From Gigaspora margarita (taxonomy: Eukaryota > Glomeromycota > Glomeromycetes > Diversisporales > Gigasporaceae): a DNA stretch of 64,000 nt. The notes under the pieces are model-generated. The model did not search any database. It had not been told where the DNA came from and worked only from the letters and a program-made list of their open reading frames with translations. The translations under genes and the position numbers were made by a program. This document shows positions 23,517 through 34,079 of this stretch, piece after piece; the stretch's first letter is position 1; each line of letters starts with the position of its first letter. Location: the NCBI GenBank assembly GCA_009809945.1, contig WTPW01001095.1, positions 174,871 through 238,870 of the forward strand. The letters run 5' to 3'.

Positions 23517-23945
23517 TTACGACTGCTACTTTAGCACCCTTCGTTAAGACAAAGGATCGGCACAAATATGCACTGGCCCTCCATCACTTGATCATAAAAA
23601 CAATTCATCATGAAATTTGGTTGCTATCCCGGCAATACCATCATGACGATTCTATAATTCTTCCAATACCCACTTTAAATAGACAAACCCATCACCCTAA
23701 CTATAACACCCTTCTCCGCATACTACCTAACAACTATCTAGATAAATATACCACTCTTGGGCGATCCTACTTATACTCTCTCGATGACTGAAACCTAACG
23801 ACCTTAGCACAGCTTAGGTCACAAGTAAATCAGCTCGTACCCCTATTTCCCATATAATTCTCTTTTGATGTATAGTAACATATAATATTATGAATTGAAT
23901 TAATAAAGAACTAGAGGATAGACCTCGTTATCAAAAAAAAAAAAA

Positions 23946-24052
23946 TAAAAAAAAAAAATAAAATAAAATAAATTTATTAAATTTATTAAAATAGTTAAAA
24001 TATTTAAGCTTAAAGTCAAAAAATCTTTACTTAAAAAAATTTGTCTTTTCAT
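23946..24052 (+). mobile_element. MITE G, right half
   Basis: Continues the element begun at 14718: TTTAAGCTTAAAGTCAAAAA then CTTTACTTAAAAAAATTTGT, as in the whole copy near 63930-63975. The extreme right end is lost. Confidence 0.7.
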
Positions 24053-24103
24053 ATTCAAAAATTTTTGAAATTTACTATTAGAAATTCCAAAAACCTTTAA
24101 TAG

Positions 24104-24249
24104 CAGTGTTGGCACTTGGTATATATATCTATATTTTTTAAAAAATTTGAACTATGTTCAAACCTATATGTCCATATCCATAAATTACTATGTCCATATT
24201 TGTCTATATTATTTTTAATATATCCAAATGTCCATATTGGCCAATACTG
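24104..24249. mobile_element. hAT-like MITE
   Basis: Ends CAGTGTTGGCAC and GGCCAATACTG. The 8-bp flanks TTTAATAG and CTTAACAG match at six of eight positions, as expected for an old hAT target duplication. The interior repeats the word GTCCATAT. Confidence 0.5.
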
Positions 24250-24250
24250 C

Positions 24251-24580
24251 TTAACAGTGAATAACTTTTGTTTCACTAGTTCGTTTTAATGAAACAATTA
24301 CCAAAATAATCACTTCGATGAGATGATTCTAATGAATCTAAAATCATTAAAATCCAATTATTGGGTCCAGAGATTGTTAATAATTTGTATCACTCAAATA
24401 TTTAGAATTGGTTTTTTCAATTCTTAAACATTTGAAGTAATACAAATCATTAATGATCTCTAGATCCAGTAATTGGATTTTAATAATTTTGGACTTATTA
24501 GAATTGTCTCATTAATATGATAATTTTGGTAGTTGTTTCATCAAAAACAAACTAGTGAAACAAAAGTTATTCACTGTTAA
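24251..24580. repeat. Foldback of two M modules (diverged)
   Basis: Arms TTAACAGTGAATAACTTTTG and its inverse. Each arm is a diverged copy of the ~125-bp M module found in MITEs B and Y, here without their terminal caps. It sits directly beside the hAT-like MITE. Confidence 0.7.
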
Positions 24581-24819
24581 AAATTTTTAAAATTTTTAAT
24601 AGTAAATTCCAAAAATCTGCAAATACGTTTCTACTAACTTATTCTATATAAAGATTAAAATAGAATAAAGCAAAAATAACAATAATATATATGTAATTAT
24701 TCTAATCTTTTATAGCTAATTTTAGTATTATATTATAAAACTATTCTAGTACAATTTTTATAAAATAAAAAAGATTTTGTTATATATTAATTTTTTTAAG
24801 AGTATTGCTAATCTTAACA

Positions 24820-25125
24820 GGCTGTGAAATTCACAACCCTGTATCTGACCAAATCAAAATTGCAGAATCTGCACGATCTGCAAATCTTCTTTGTATAACA
24901 AAAACAAAGTATTTTTTATGAAAAAATCAAAAAATCATTCTAACTTAAAATTTTGTCTATGAAACTACTTTTTTTATGCAAAAAAAAATTTTTCTACTAA
25001 ATTTTACTATAAAGTTTGCTATTTATTACAGTTCTAACCCTAACCCTAACTTAAATAGAAAACTTTTTTGAAATTTTTTAAAATGGGAATGTGAATTTCA
25101 CACTCTGTGAATCGAAGTAATTTTT
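24820..25125. mobile_element. Foldback with CCCTAA words (MITE-like)
   Basis: The ends share GTGAAATTCACA with complementary flanks (CTGTGAAATTCACAACCC and GAATGTGAATTTCACACTC). The interior contains CTAACCCTAACCCTAACTT (about 25034-25052). Boundaries approximate. Confidence 0.4.
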
Positions 25126-25879
25126 TTATTTTAATTAATATTTTTTATTATTTTTTTTTGTACTGAATTTTTTTAGCATATAACTAATTAATTTTTATTA
25201 GGACACTTTAAAAATAGTAAATTTAGTGATTATTATATAATATAAAATCATACAATTATGTTATTTGTTTACAAGTATCCTTATCCTGTATCTAGAGTAG
25301 AGACTTTTATTCTATGCCCAGAAAGTTTAAGTTTTTATTCTGTACTGCATAAATTTAATTGGTCCAAATATTAAAAAATTAAAATTTTTTTATTATTATT
25401 GGTCTTTTTATTTATTTTGACAGAAAAATTGAATAAATTAAAGTTGGTATATAATTGAGTACTAATTTTTTTATTAACTAGTAATTAAAAATATATATAT
25501 TATTTGAATATCTAGGCAATATATTTATAAAAAAAATTATATAATACATTGATTTAATTGATTTTAAAAAATTGTTAAATTTATTTAATTTTTAAATTTT
25601 AAAAAATTAAAAAATTAAAAATTTGCTATTTTTAAAATTTAACTAATTAAAATTAAGTATTTTTGTGCTACTATACAAGTGTCTTGGTGTAAATATCAAA
25701 AAAAGTATACAAAAATTTAAACAAAGTTATTATGTACAAAAAATGATGTAAAAAAAATAAAACACTAATTTAATTTAGTTTACTATATAATTTATATAGT
25801 AAAAATAAGGATAATCCTATACAACGCACTCTGCAATGTACTAATTTATTGCAGTATATAGGTAAACATAAAGGGCGAA
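25126..25879. other. No gene recognised; AT-rich
   Basis: Low-complexity A/T sequence, no open frame of interest and no clear repeat ends. Confidence 0.5.
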
Positions 25880-26210
25880 TCTATTTGTAACCATGGTTAC
25901 AGTTCTGAGCCAATCAAATTGCTAGATTAGGTATAACAAAAAAATTCAAAAAATTACAAATCGCAATAACTTCAAATTGTGCCTATGAAACCAATATTTT
26001 TTTCTAGCTAAAAATGCTTCTTAAGGTGTTTTTATTATATAATAAACATTTTTCTAACTCTAAATCTAACCCTAACCCTAATCTGGTTACTGTCACCACT
26101 GGTGACAAGCATATTTTTTCAAATATAAAGTGTAGATCTGCAAAAAATAATTTTATATAAATTAATATAAAGATTAGGGTTAAGGTTGGGTTAGAGTTAG
26201 AGGTTAGAAA
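25880..26210. repeat. CCCTAA/TTAGGG-bearing repeat
   Basis: Words CTAACCCTAACCCTAATC (about 26065) and, in reverse orientation, TTAGGGTTAAGGTTGGGTT (about 26173), with GTAACCATGGTTAC and GTCACCACTGGTGAC palindromes. Short degenerate interstitial telomere-like words, not a telomere. Confidence 0.45.
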
Positions 26211-26569
26211 AAGTAATAGCTTATAACATAATTTTGTAAAGAATTTTTTTTGTTAGAGCTCGAAAAGTGATTATATAGATAAAATTTTTTGATATTACAA
26301 ATATTTGAAAATATTATTATACAAAGAAATTTGCACGTTATATCTAATCTTTAAATTTAATTAGTAGATCATTTGGGTGCAATATACAAGCACAATGCAG
26401 GGTGCAAAGCCTAGAAAAGTCCTAAAAATAATATTTATTTTAGTTAAAAAAATTCAAAAATTTATAAATTTTTAAATTTTAAAAAGTTTAAAATATATAA
26501 ACATAAAAAATAATTCTTTAAATTTGAATTTTAATATGATATTAATTAAAATTTTATTAACTATGGTGC

Positions 26570-26745
26570 TAGAAGCCTATACTTAACATGTTTTAATTTT
26601 TAAATTGCTATAGTTTTTTGTACAAGAGGTTTTTTAAAAAACTAACTAGTAACTTTATAAAGGAATATTAGTTCTATAACTATGCCAAATATTTTTTAAA
26701 AAACCTCCTGTATAAAAAGTTGATACATTTTAAAGATTATCAGCA
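26570..26745. repeat. Foldback repeat (TATAGTTTTTTGTACAAGAG type)
   Basis: Inverted arms around GGTTTTTTAAAAAACT and AAAAAACCTCCTGTATAAAA. The same arrangement, diverged, follows retroposon A2 at 30715-30850, and the word TATAGGCTTCTAGCACCATA near 30870 matches its inverse near 26575. Confidence 0.5.
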
Positions 26746-26749
26746 AATT

Positions 26750-29460
26750 TATAGTACCGAAATCTTTCGAAAGATATTGCGTTACTGCAAAATCTTTCGA
26801 AAAATTTCGCATATGCAATATATTTCGAAATATTTTGAAATATATTTCAAAATATTTCAGCTTTCGAAATATTTCGAAAATAGTTTCGAAATATTTCGAA
26901 AATGGATTTGAAATATTTTTTGAAATATTTTGTAATCGAAATAATTCAAAATATTTTAGAACTGGCTAGATCAGTTAGATCAGGATATGTAACCTGGGTC
27001 ATGCCAAGAACACATTGAACTATATTTTCGAAATAGTTCAAAATTTTGTATTATATATCGAAATTAATCTACAAATTCTGTATTACAAGATCAGATCAGA
27101 TCTTTGTTTATAAATTAGATCTTCTATACAGTTTTACATTGTTTTTTTCCTTTCGCTTTAACAATTACATAGTGTTTTGAATCACCGGGTAAAAAAAAAA
27201 AAAAAAAANNNNNNNNNNNNNNNNNNNNNNNNNNNNNNNNNNNNNNNNNNNNNNNNNNNNNNNNNNNNNNNNNNNNNNNNNNNNNNNNNNNNNNNNNNNN
27301 NNNNNNNNNNNNNNNNNNNNNNNNNNNNNNNNNNNNNNNNNNNNNNNNNNNNNNNNNNNNNNNNNNNNNNNNNNNNNNNNNNNNNNNNNNNNNNNNNNNN
27401 NNNNNNNNNNNNNNNNNNNNNNNNNNNNNNNNNNNNNNNNNNNNNNNNNNNNNNNNNNNNNNNNNNNNNNNNNNNNNNNNNNNNNNNNNNNNNNNNNNNN
27501 NNNNNNNNNNNNNNNNNNNNNNNNNNNNTTTTAATATTTCGAATTGTTTCGAAATATTTTAGAACTAGAAAATCAAGCTGGATTAGTAGATCTATACCCT
27601 GGATTATACCAAGAGCGCGTTTGACTAATATTTTCAAAATAGTTCGAAATGTTTCAATGATCATAGTACAAAATCAGATTAGATCTTTGTTTATTTTTTT
27701 TTGCTTATAATTTAGATCTTCTATCAATTTTACATTGTTTTTTCATTTTCGTTTTTGTCTTGATTTTTTTGCTTCGTTTCATTTCATTTAGTTTCGTTTT
27801 GTTTTTTTTCATTTTTTTTCATTTATTATTATTTATTTATTTTTACAACAAATACCAACCCTAACTTTTGGAAATCTAACGACCTTTCGAAACTATGTGC
27901 AAGCCAACTCAGCCTTCTGAAACTTTGCAAGAACACACAATTGCTTTCTCTAGCAATTTGTAAATTTCAAGAACGCCTCTTTAAAGAAATAAAGGTTTAG
28001 TTAGTGCTTCATTTATTTTTTCGCTTGATGTTATTGTTTTTTTTGGTTTTTGTTTTTGTTTTTTTTTATTGTCTTTTTTAATATTTTGGCAATTTGTGAG
28101 AAAAATAACATAGGTTTTTCGACACTTTGCAAGTAAACCCAAACTTTTTCGCCACTTTGCAAAAATATATACAACTTTATTTTAGCAATTTCTATCACGA
28201 ACTCTACATCAAAGAAATGAAGATTTGGGGTTTTATTTTTTTTTATTCAGTTTGCTTATATTCCATTTTTTTTGTTTGTTTTCTTTTTACTTATTTCTTT
28301 AATTTTTATTTTTTTATTTATTTCAGCACATTTCGAAAACCTTTGACAATTTCTAAATTGCAAGAAACGAACTCTTACTTTAGGAAAATAGAGATTTGGG
28401 TCTTCATTTTTTTTATTTAGTTTGCTTACATTTTTGTTTTTTGGTTGTTTTTCTTTTTTTTTACTTATTTTTTTAATTTTTTTTTTATTTATTCCTGACT
28501 TTCTTTGGAACATTGCAAGAAAACGATTTGACTTTTCTGGTACTTTACAAGAACACCAACTCTAACTTCTCCGGCACTTTGCAAGAACAAACTAAATGTT
28601 CTGGAAATACCAACACTTTTGAGAAGTGGGTTTTTTTTTATTTTTCACTTCTCTACTATTTTTAGAAAGTATTTAAAAAGAAGAGCAAAACGAAGATGAT
28701 AGCGAAAATAAAAGAATAGCCGAAACGAAACGATAGTTAAAACAAAGAAGCAAAATAATAGCTAACTGGAGTGAGCGAAAATAAGCGTATAGGACTAGTT
28801 TTTTTATGGGATTATATGCGAAGAAGTGCAAAAGTATTTTAAATACTGTTTTTTTTCATTTTCAGTTTTGTTTTTTCAATTTTTTTTTTGGTTTCATTTT
28901 TTTTCGTCGTTTTTTTTTCATTTTTTTTTTGTATAATATATGTATAATACCGGTAATATATAATAAAATATGTAATATTAAATAAAAATATATATTTAAT
29001 TTAAAATAAATTTAAAATATATAATGTATAATAATAAATAAAAAAATATAAAATTTTATATTAAAATGCGAAACAATGCGAAAACCTGTGAAAATGATCA
29101 AAAATTTGCAAAAGCATGATTATGTGAATATGTATATCGTTTATTTATTTTTTTAAAAAAAATTTTGAAATTTTGTGAAATATTGCGATAATATGCAAAA
29201 ATTACCTCCTGCGACCCCAGAGGGGATAATTAGGTACAAATTAGGTACGGGGTTGAATTGTTTTTATTTGCCCTATTTCACAATATTTCGCAATACATTT
29301 CAAAATATTTCAAAATTTCTTTCGAAATCTTTCGAAAGAAATGCATACCGAAATCTTTCGAAAGATTGCGATTCTTTCGAAAGATTTCGCAACGATCGCA
29401 ATTCTTTCAAAAGATTTTTGGCATGCAATTTCTTTCGAAAGATTTTGTATATTTATTTTG
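26750..29460 (+). repeat. Large non-coding repeat K, copy 2 (contains assembly gap)
   Basis: Same block order as 2602-4230 but longer. It starts with an array of TTTCGAAA/AAATATTTCG words (26755-26940), followed by two copies of the TAGATCTTCTAT block around the gap. Then come the T-rich tract, ACTTTGCAAGAA units (27870-28620), the A-rich block with AAACGAAGATGATAGCG, and AT filler. It closes with another dense array of CTTTCGAAAGA words (29280-29450). No convincing coding sequence. Confidence 0.6.
27209..27528. other. Assembly gap (320 N)
   Basis: Run of N preceded by an A18 homopolymer, inside repeat K2. Frames crossing it are meaningless. Confidence 0.99.
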
Positions 29461-29534
29461 CTGATGATTACTATTTTTTATATGTAATTACTATGTATTT
29501 TAATTTTAATTAACTTTAAAGTACTATAACTTTT

Positions 29535-30711
29535 AAACTCTTTCTAACGATTCCTCGTACCAAAAATTTCAAGAAGACTGACCTATAAAAACTTTACATT
29601 TAATACATAAAATAGTAAATTGGCTCTACTAAATAAAGCCTATAGTGAGTAGCACTTGTCGTTTAGAAGTAAAGTTCATAGACTACCTGCCGACAAGCCT
29701 AGAGTTTATCACTTATCATTAGTAGAACTCTTGTTTGGGGCACTATTGAGCAAAGAAGTAGTGGGCACCGATCTAGAGTTTAGTTTTGAGATGTGTTATT
29801 ATGCTAAGTGTAACTCCTACCAACTCCTTTATATTTGGTACTTATCTTCGGCCATTTTCTCATTGCCTTTTGGAACTTTCAAAATTTCACCAAAAAGTGG
29901 AGAATCTGGCTTACCTCCTCCAAAAGATCAGCAGTATTTACTCCTTCTGAATTGGGAAAGCGCCTACCAAATTGGATCAAGTTACGAGTGCGTTTTGGAT
30001 TCGTCTGGAACAACCAATAAATGACATATGAACATTTAGAAACCAAACTGAAATGAAATTTTTTCTGACGCATCCCGATACCAGCGTAGTTTTAGCTTTA
30101 GTACCTTTCTATCGCTTATTCTCTATATATAAATATAGTACTTTGGTAAAGCTAAATGCTTTACACAGTTTATATAATTTTTAAACTAGTTCTTATAAAC
30201 GATATCAATTTTATTTTCTTTTTCTTTTGTTTTTGTTTTGTCTAATCTCATTTTATATTTGATTGTAGTTGGATTTCATATAGGTTTTTGTAGTATTACC
30301 CCTTTTATACTTTTTTTTTTTCTAAGATATTTGTTGTTCATATGGGCTTGGATTTAGTATTCCTTGTTCTAGAGGCTAGATAAGGATGAACAAGAGAAAG
30401 CTGATAACGTTGACAAGCTATTCTGGAATGTTAGGGAAAAAAAGAAGATAGGAAGATATTTTATGCTTGTCATAGAAAGAAGAAGACCTTTTTATTCTGC
30501 TTTAAGTAGCTAGATGAGCTATCTATTCCTATACCAATTTGGTATTGGAGTAGTGCAGCAGGCCGCACTTATATATTCAGGTACTTAGGTACTGACTGAG
30601 GTAGCAGGGTAATGCTAAACTTAAGTATTAATTAGTATTATATAAGTACATTTGTAAATGCAAACAGATTAATAAAGTATTAGCGTGGCTACTTAAGTTA
30701 GGAAAAAAAAA
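29535..30711 (+). mobile_element. Retroposon A, copy 2
   Basis: Bounded by an exact 17-bp duplication AAAGTACTATAACTTTT (29518-29534 and 30712-30728), with an A12 tail before the right copy. The 5' region (TTCCTCGTACCAAAAATTTC) and the patch TCCTCCAAAAGATCAGCA match copy 1. The longest frame, 29656-30024 (122 codons), shares the PKSGxxxLPPPKDQ and NWExAY patch with copy 1, suggesting an ancestral reading frame. No RT is visible. Confidence 0.85.
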
Positions 30712-30859
30712 AAAGTACTATAACTTTTTATAAAGGCAATATTTTAAAAATCTGACCAGTAACTTTGTTCACTATGATAAGCTCTACAAGTTTGCCAAAT
30801 AGCTTTTAAAAATATTGTTTCTATAAAAAGATGATGCATTTCAAAGTTATCCTATTTTA

Positions 30860-31930
30860 TTGTCTAGTATAGGCTTCTAGCACCATATAAATTTTATTAA
30901 TCTATTATAAGCATATATTATATTAAAAACAAGTATACTTTTTCTTAATTTTTAATCTAAAATTTATATTAATAAAAATTTTTTTAAAAGTTTATAAAAA
31001 TTTTATTTTGTATATAAAATATTATTAAGAATATTTTTGTCTTATAAATAAATTATAATTTGTATAACAAAAAAAATAATAATAAATTAATAAGCAAATA
31101 AATTTAATAGTTCTGATCAATAAAATTGATGAAATTCAAATTGCTAATCCTTTTTCAAAAAAAATAGTAACAAAAATACTATCTTAAAATATTAAATTAA
31201 AACAAGCTAAACACTTCCATGGTCTTAAATTTTTTTAAATTAATTTATAAAAAAGTTATAGCAAGTTGAACTTATAGTATTTTTAGAATGAATAGTCTTA
31301 TCCTAAACCTGGAATTTACACTAATAATCTAAACCCCAAAGAGGTCTACATTAAGACAATTAATTTAATTCTAGACCCATATTTAACCAATTAAATTTAA
31401 TTACCTACATAGTTGTGCACCCCTGTGATTGACCAATCAAAATTGATCACTTGAAGGATGCAGTGAGCATTCGATCTCTGACCTGTTACTAATTGACCTG
31501 CTAACCTGTTAGCTAATCAAATCATTTTTATCGAATTAGGGGAAGCAGAATCATGAAGCAAAACAAGAAAGAAAAGAAAAATACAAAAAATAGTAGTCTA
31601 AACCTACCTTGGGCAGGTTAATTAAAAATGTTGTGAAAGCATTTTTGCTTACCTAAAACTATTTAACTCTAATCTAAAATGATCTAAGTTAATTCAATAA
31701 AATATAAAAATCTGCACCGCTTTAAACGATCCCTGAATTAGCGAATTCTGTGAATCCTATGAATTCTGTGTTTACTATTGTTTATAATTGTAATATGCAG
31801 AATTTGCAGGATTCAAAGAATTCACTTATCGACTAATTGAAAACAGCAATAATTAATGTATGAGAAATATATTCAAATTTTTTTATTTAAAAAACTTTTT
31901 ATTCACTATATCAAAAAAGAACAAAAAAAA
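30860..31930. other. No gene recognised
   Basis: AT-rich. Short inverted words such as TAAACCCCAAAGAGGTCTA (about 31330) and GAATTCTGTGAATCCTATGA (about 31745) hint at decayed MITEs, but no ends could be fixed. Confidence 0.4.
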
Positions 31931-31934
31931 AAGA

Positions 31935-33190
31935 AACCAGTTCCAGTTCCCGAATTACCATTTCAGAAACATGAATATACAAAAAAAAAAATAAAAAATA
32001 TTAAAAGAAACAAAAGAGCAAACAAGCAAGAACTAGTACTTGTCTTTTTGTACTAGTTCCAGTTCTCGGACTTCATTCCCAATGCTACTCCAGTACCCTA
32101 GCAAAACATGAACCTACAAAAAAAAAATGTTAGTAAAACTAAAAAATAATCAAGAAACAAAAGAACAAAAAGAACAAACAAACAAAGAATAGTACTTATC
32201 TTTATGTACTAGTTTTGATTTCCAAACATCCATTTTTAGTACCCTAATGAAACATAAACTACAAGAAAAAAACTCCAAAAAATTATTTGAAAAAATGAAA
32301 GAACAAACAAGCAAGAACTGGTACTTGTCTTTTTGTACTGGTTCTAATTTCTGAATCTGATTTATAATACCTAGCGAAATACGACCCTACAAGAAAAAAA
32401 TGTTAGTAAAACTAAAAAGTACCCAAAAAAACAAAAGAAAAAACAAACAAAGACTAGCATTTATTATTTTATACAGTTCTAGTCCATGAATTACCATCTA
32501 TTAGGGACGTGTCATTAATCACCTGATTATTTTTTATCAGAGGTCTACCCCCCTCCCTCTTCTTTAATATATATATAGTCAGGTTCTTATATATAATTTT
32601 AACTTTTTTTACCCCCTTACTCTCCAAAAAATTACCTGATTTTTGTCACTCCCCTTATCTGAATCTACAAGAAAAAAAAATGGTAGAAACCAAAAAAATG
32701 TTCGAAGAAGCAAAAAAACAAACAAGCAAGAACTGGTACTTGTCTTTTTGTACCAATTCCAGTTTCTGAATCACCCTTCTTGATGCTATAACAGTATCCC
32801 AGTGAAACACAAATCTACAAAAAAGAAACATTAGTAAATCTAAAAAATAACCAAAGAACAAAAAACAAACAAATAAAAGAACAAAGACTGGTACTTAGCT
32901 TCTGTACCAGTTCTGGATTCCTGAACTACCATTTCTGATTACTCTGCTAAACACAACCCTACAAAAAAGAAACTTTTAAAATGAAAGAATAACCAAATAA
33001 ACAAAAAAACAAAAAGCAAAGACTAATACTTATCTTTCTCTAAAGGTTCTGGTTCCTAAATCTCTATTCCTAGTGCCATTTGTGAAATAGAAACAAACTA
33101 TTAGTAAAGCTAAAAAAAAATACCAAAAAAAAAACAAAAAAAAACAAAATAACGACTTATCTTTCAAACAAAATTTTAGTTTTTAGCAAT
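31935..33190 (+). repeat. Degenerate satellite, ~125-160-bp units
   Basis: Eight to nine units, each with ACTTGTCTTTTTGTACTAGT, then GTTCCTGAATC-type and CTAGCGAAACATGAAC-type words, TACAAGAAAAAAA and an A-rich tail rich in AACAAACAAAC. Unit starts fall near 32036, 32195, 32325, 32460, 32738, 32892, 33027 and 33155. The odd 278-bp spacing is explained by MITE W (151 bp plus TTA). Confidence 0.8.
32504..32654 (+). mobile_element. PIF/Harbinger-like MITE W, copy 2
   Basis: GGGACGTGTCATTAATCACC to GATTTTTGTCACTCCCC with TTA on both sides (32501-32503 and 32655-32657). It is inserted in one satellite unit. Inverse of 14070-14223. Confidence 0.85.
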
Positions 33191-33892
33191 AGAGGATGAA
33201 AAAAAGGAAATATTAGAATAGAATAACAAAATAAAAAAATTAATTGTAAAGCAAAAACGCGTTTACATACCTGATTTTAACTTTACTATACATTTGGAGT
33301 AGTGGGTTGCCGGGGGTGCATGACCATGCAGGTGCATAAAAAACTTTTCCCTTATATATATATAAAAAAAAAAAAAGAGAAACCTTATCGGAGTTGACAA
33401 CACCAATGATAAAACCAAATTCGAAAAGCAAGTAAGCAGAAAATCAAAGTGAAACAAAAAACAAAGGTGCACAAAAAAAATTTATATATAATTACCAATT
33501 ATGAATATGATTGGCTGATTATATAAAATTGGGTTTAGGTTAAAGTTTTTTTATATTTAGCATAAACCTCATTGAGGTCTAGAATAAAAAAAAATTTTAA
33601 TATAAACCTTTATGAGGTTTATATTAATTAATATAAAACCTGGGTCTAGGCTAAGGTTTCTCTTTTATAATTAAATATAAAATTTGGCTACCTTTTATAC
33701 ATATATATATAAAAGCAAATTTGGTCTTTTTAAACAATTAATTTTATTTTTATATAGATTAAAAATTTAAATTTGGCCACTTTATATATAAATATTAGCT
33801 AAATTTTCAAATTGGGCTTTTCATATATATAAAAAATAAGAATATTATTTTTTGGTGCACTTGTACTATGGTGCACCCCTTATATAATACAG

Positions 33893-34073
33893 TCTAACCC
33901 CACTATAGACACATCTGAAATAGTCACATTTTCTTGAGACTATATACCAATCATTTGCAGTAATATAAAATTAACTCTTGCTATAATCACAAGATGTGAC
34001 TATTATTATGTTTCTCTCACTATAGTCACGTCAAGTTTCTGCCAGACAGTGTGACTATAGCGGGATTAGACTG
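33893..34073. mobile_element. pogo/Tigger-like MITE
   Basis: Ends CAGTCTAACCCCACTATAG and its complement (CTATAGCGGGATTAGACTG), TA on each side. 181 bp, no coding capacity. CAGT ends with a TA target are typical of pogo/Tigger elements. It sits inside the left target duplication of the next element. Confidence 0.85.
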
Positions 34074-34079
34074 TACAAT

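Larger units (their letters stand above)
17249..23857 (+). pseudogene. LINE ORF2: endonuclease-reverse transcriptase-RNase H-CCHC
   Basis: The endonuclease is seen as THNVRGIN (about 17350), LLGDFNANSDS (about 17770) and SQIDDIW (about 17910). Reverse transcriptase motifs are SKAFDSI (19324), DQGETISLILW (19490), AYMDDSIWI (19632) and VNPSKS (19730). An RNase H-like stretch with KYWPSTENTALVLF (about 21195) follows the RT. A CX2CX8HX3C finger (CSRCRSAPETIAHLLSC) lies near 22407. Frame breaks occur near 17730, 18810, 19350, 20690 and 20990. TGA stops at 17309, 17393, 17887, 18052, 18544, 20669 and 23788 sit at predicted Trp codons, and TAG occurs at 20842 and 22186. Two MITEs interrupt the C-terminal third. 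Confidence 0.85.
14859..23945 (+). mobile_element. LINE (Tad/I-like non-LTR retrotransposon), decayed
   Basis: A two-ORF LINE ending in a poly-A tail (23933-23945), inserted into the A-run of MITE G; A-rich direct repeats (AAAATAAAAAAA...) flank it. Without the two MITEs inserted at 21369-21953 and 22610-23516 it is about 7.6 kb. ORF2 order is endonuclease, reverse transcriptase, RNase H-like region and CCHC finger, as in the RNase-H-bearing I/Tad group. Codon use is markedly less AT-rich than the surroundings. Several stops and frameshifts make it inactive, but decay is moderate and most of each protein is readable. Confidence 0.9.

Noticed and set aside
15059-23857. TGA decoded as Trp by this organism
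   Set aside because: TGG Trp codons are common in the same element and in the intact kelch gene, and TAA/TAG stops also occur; biased decay is simpler. Kept as a finding, not a claim.
25034-25052. True telomere or subtelomere end
   Set aside because: Only two to three degenerate CCCTAA units in each place, with unrelated sequence on both sides.
27177-27710. Long frames crossing the first gap
   Set aside because: They consist of N-translated residues; the flanks are repeat K.
31935-33190. CRISPR-like array
   Set aside because: Units are long, degenerate and without constant repeats separated by unique spacers; the genome is eukaryotic.
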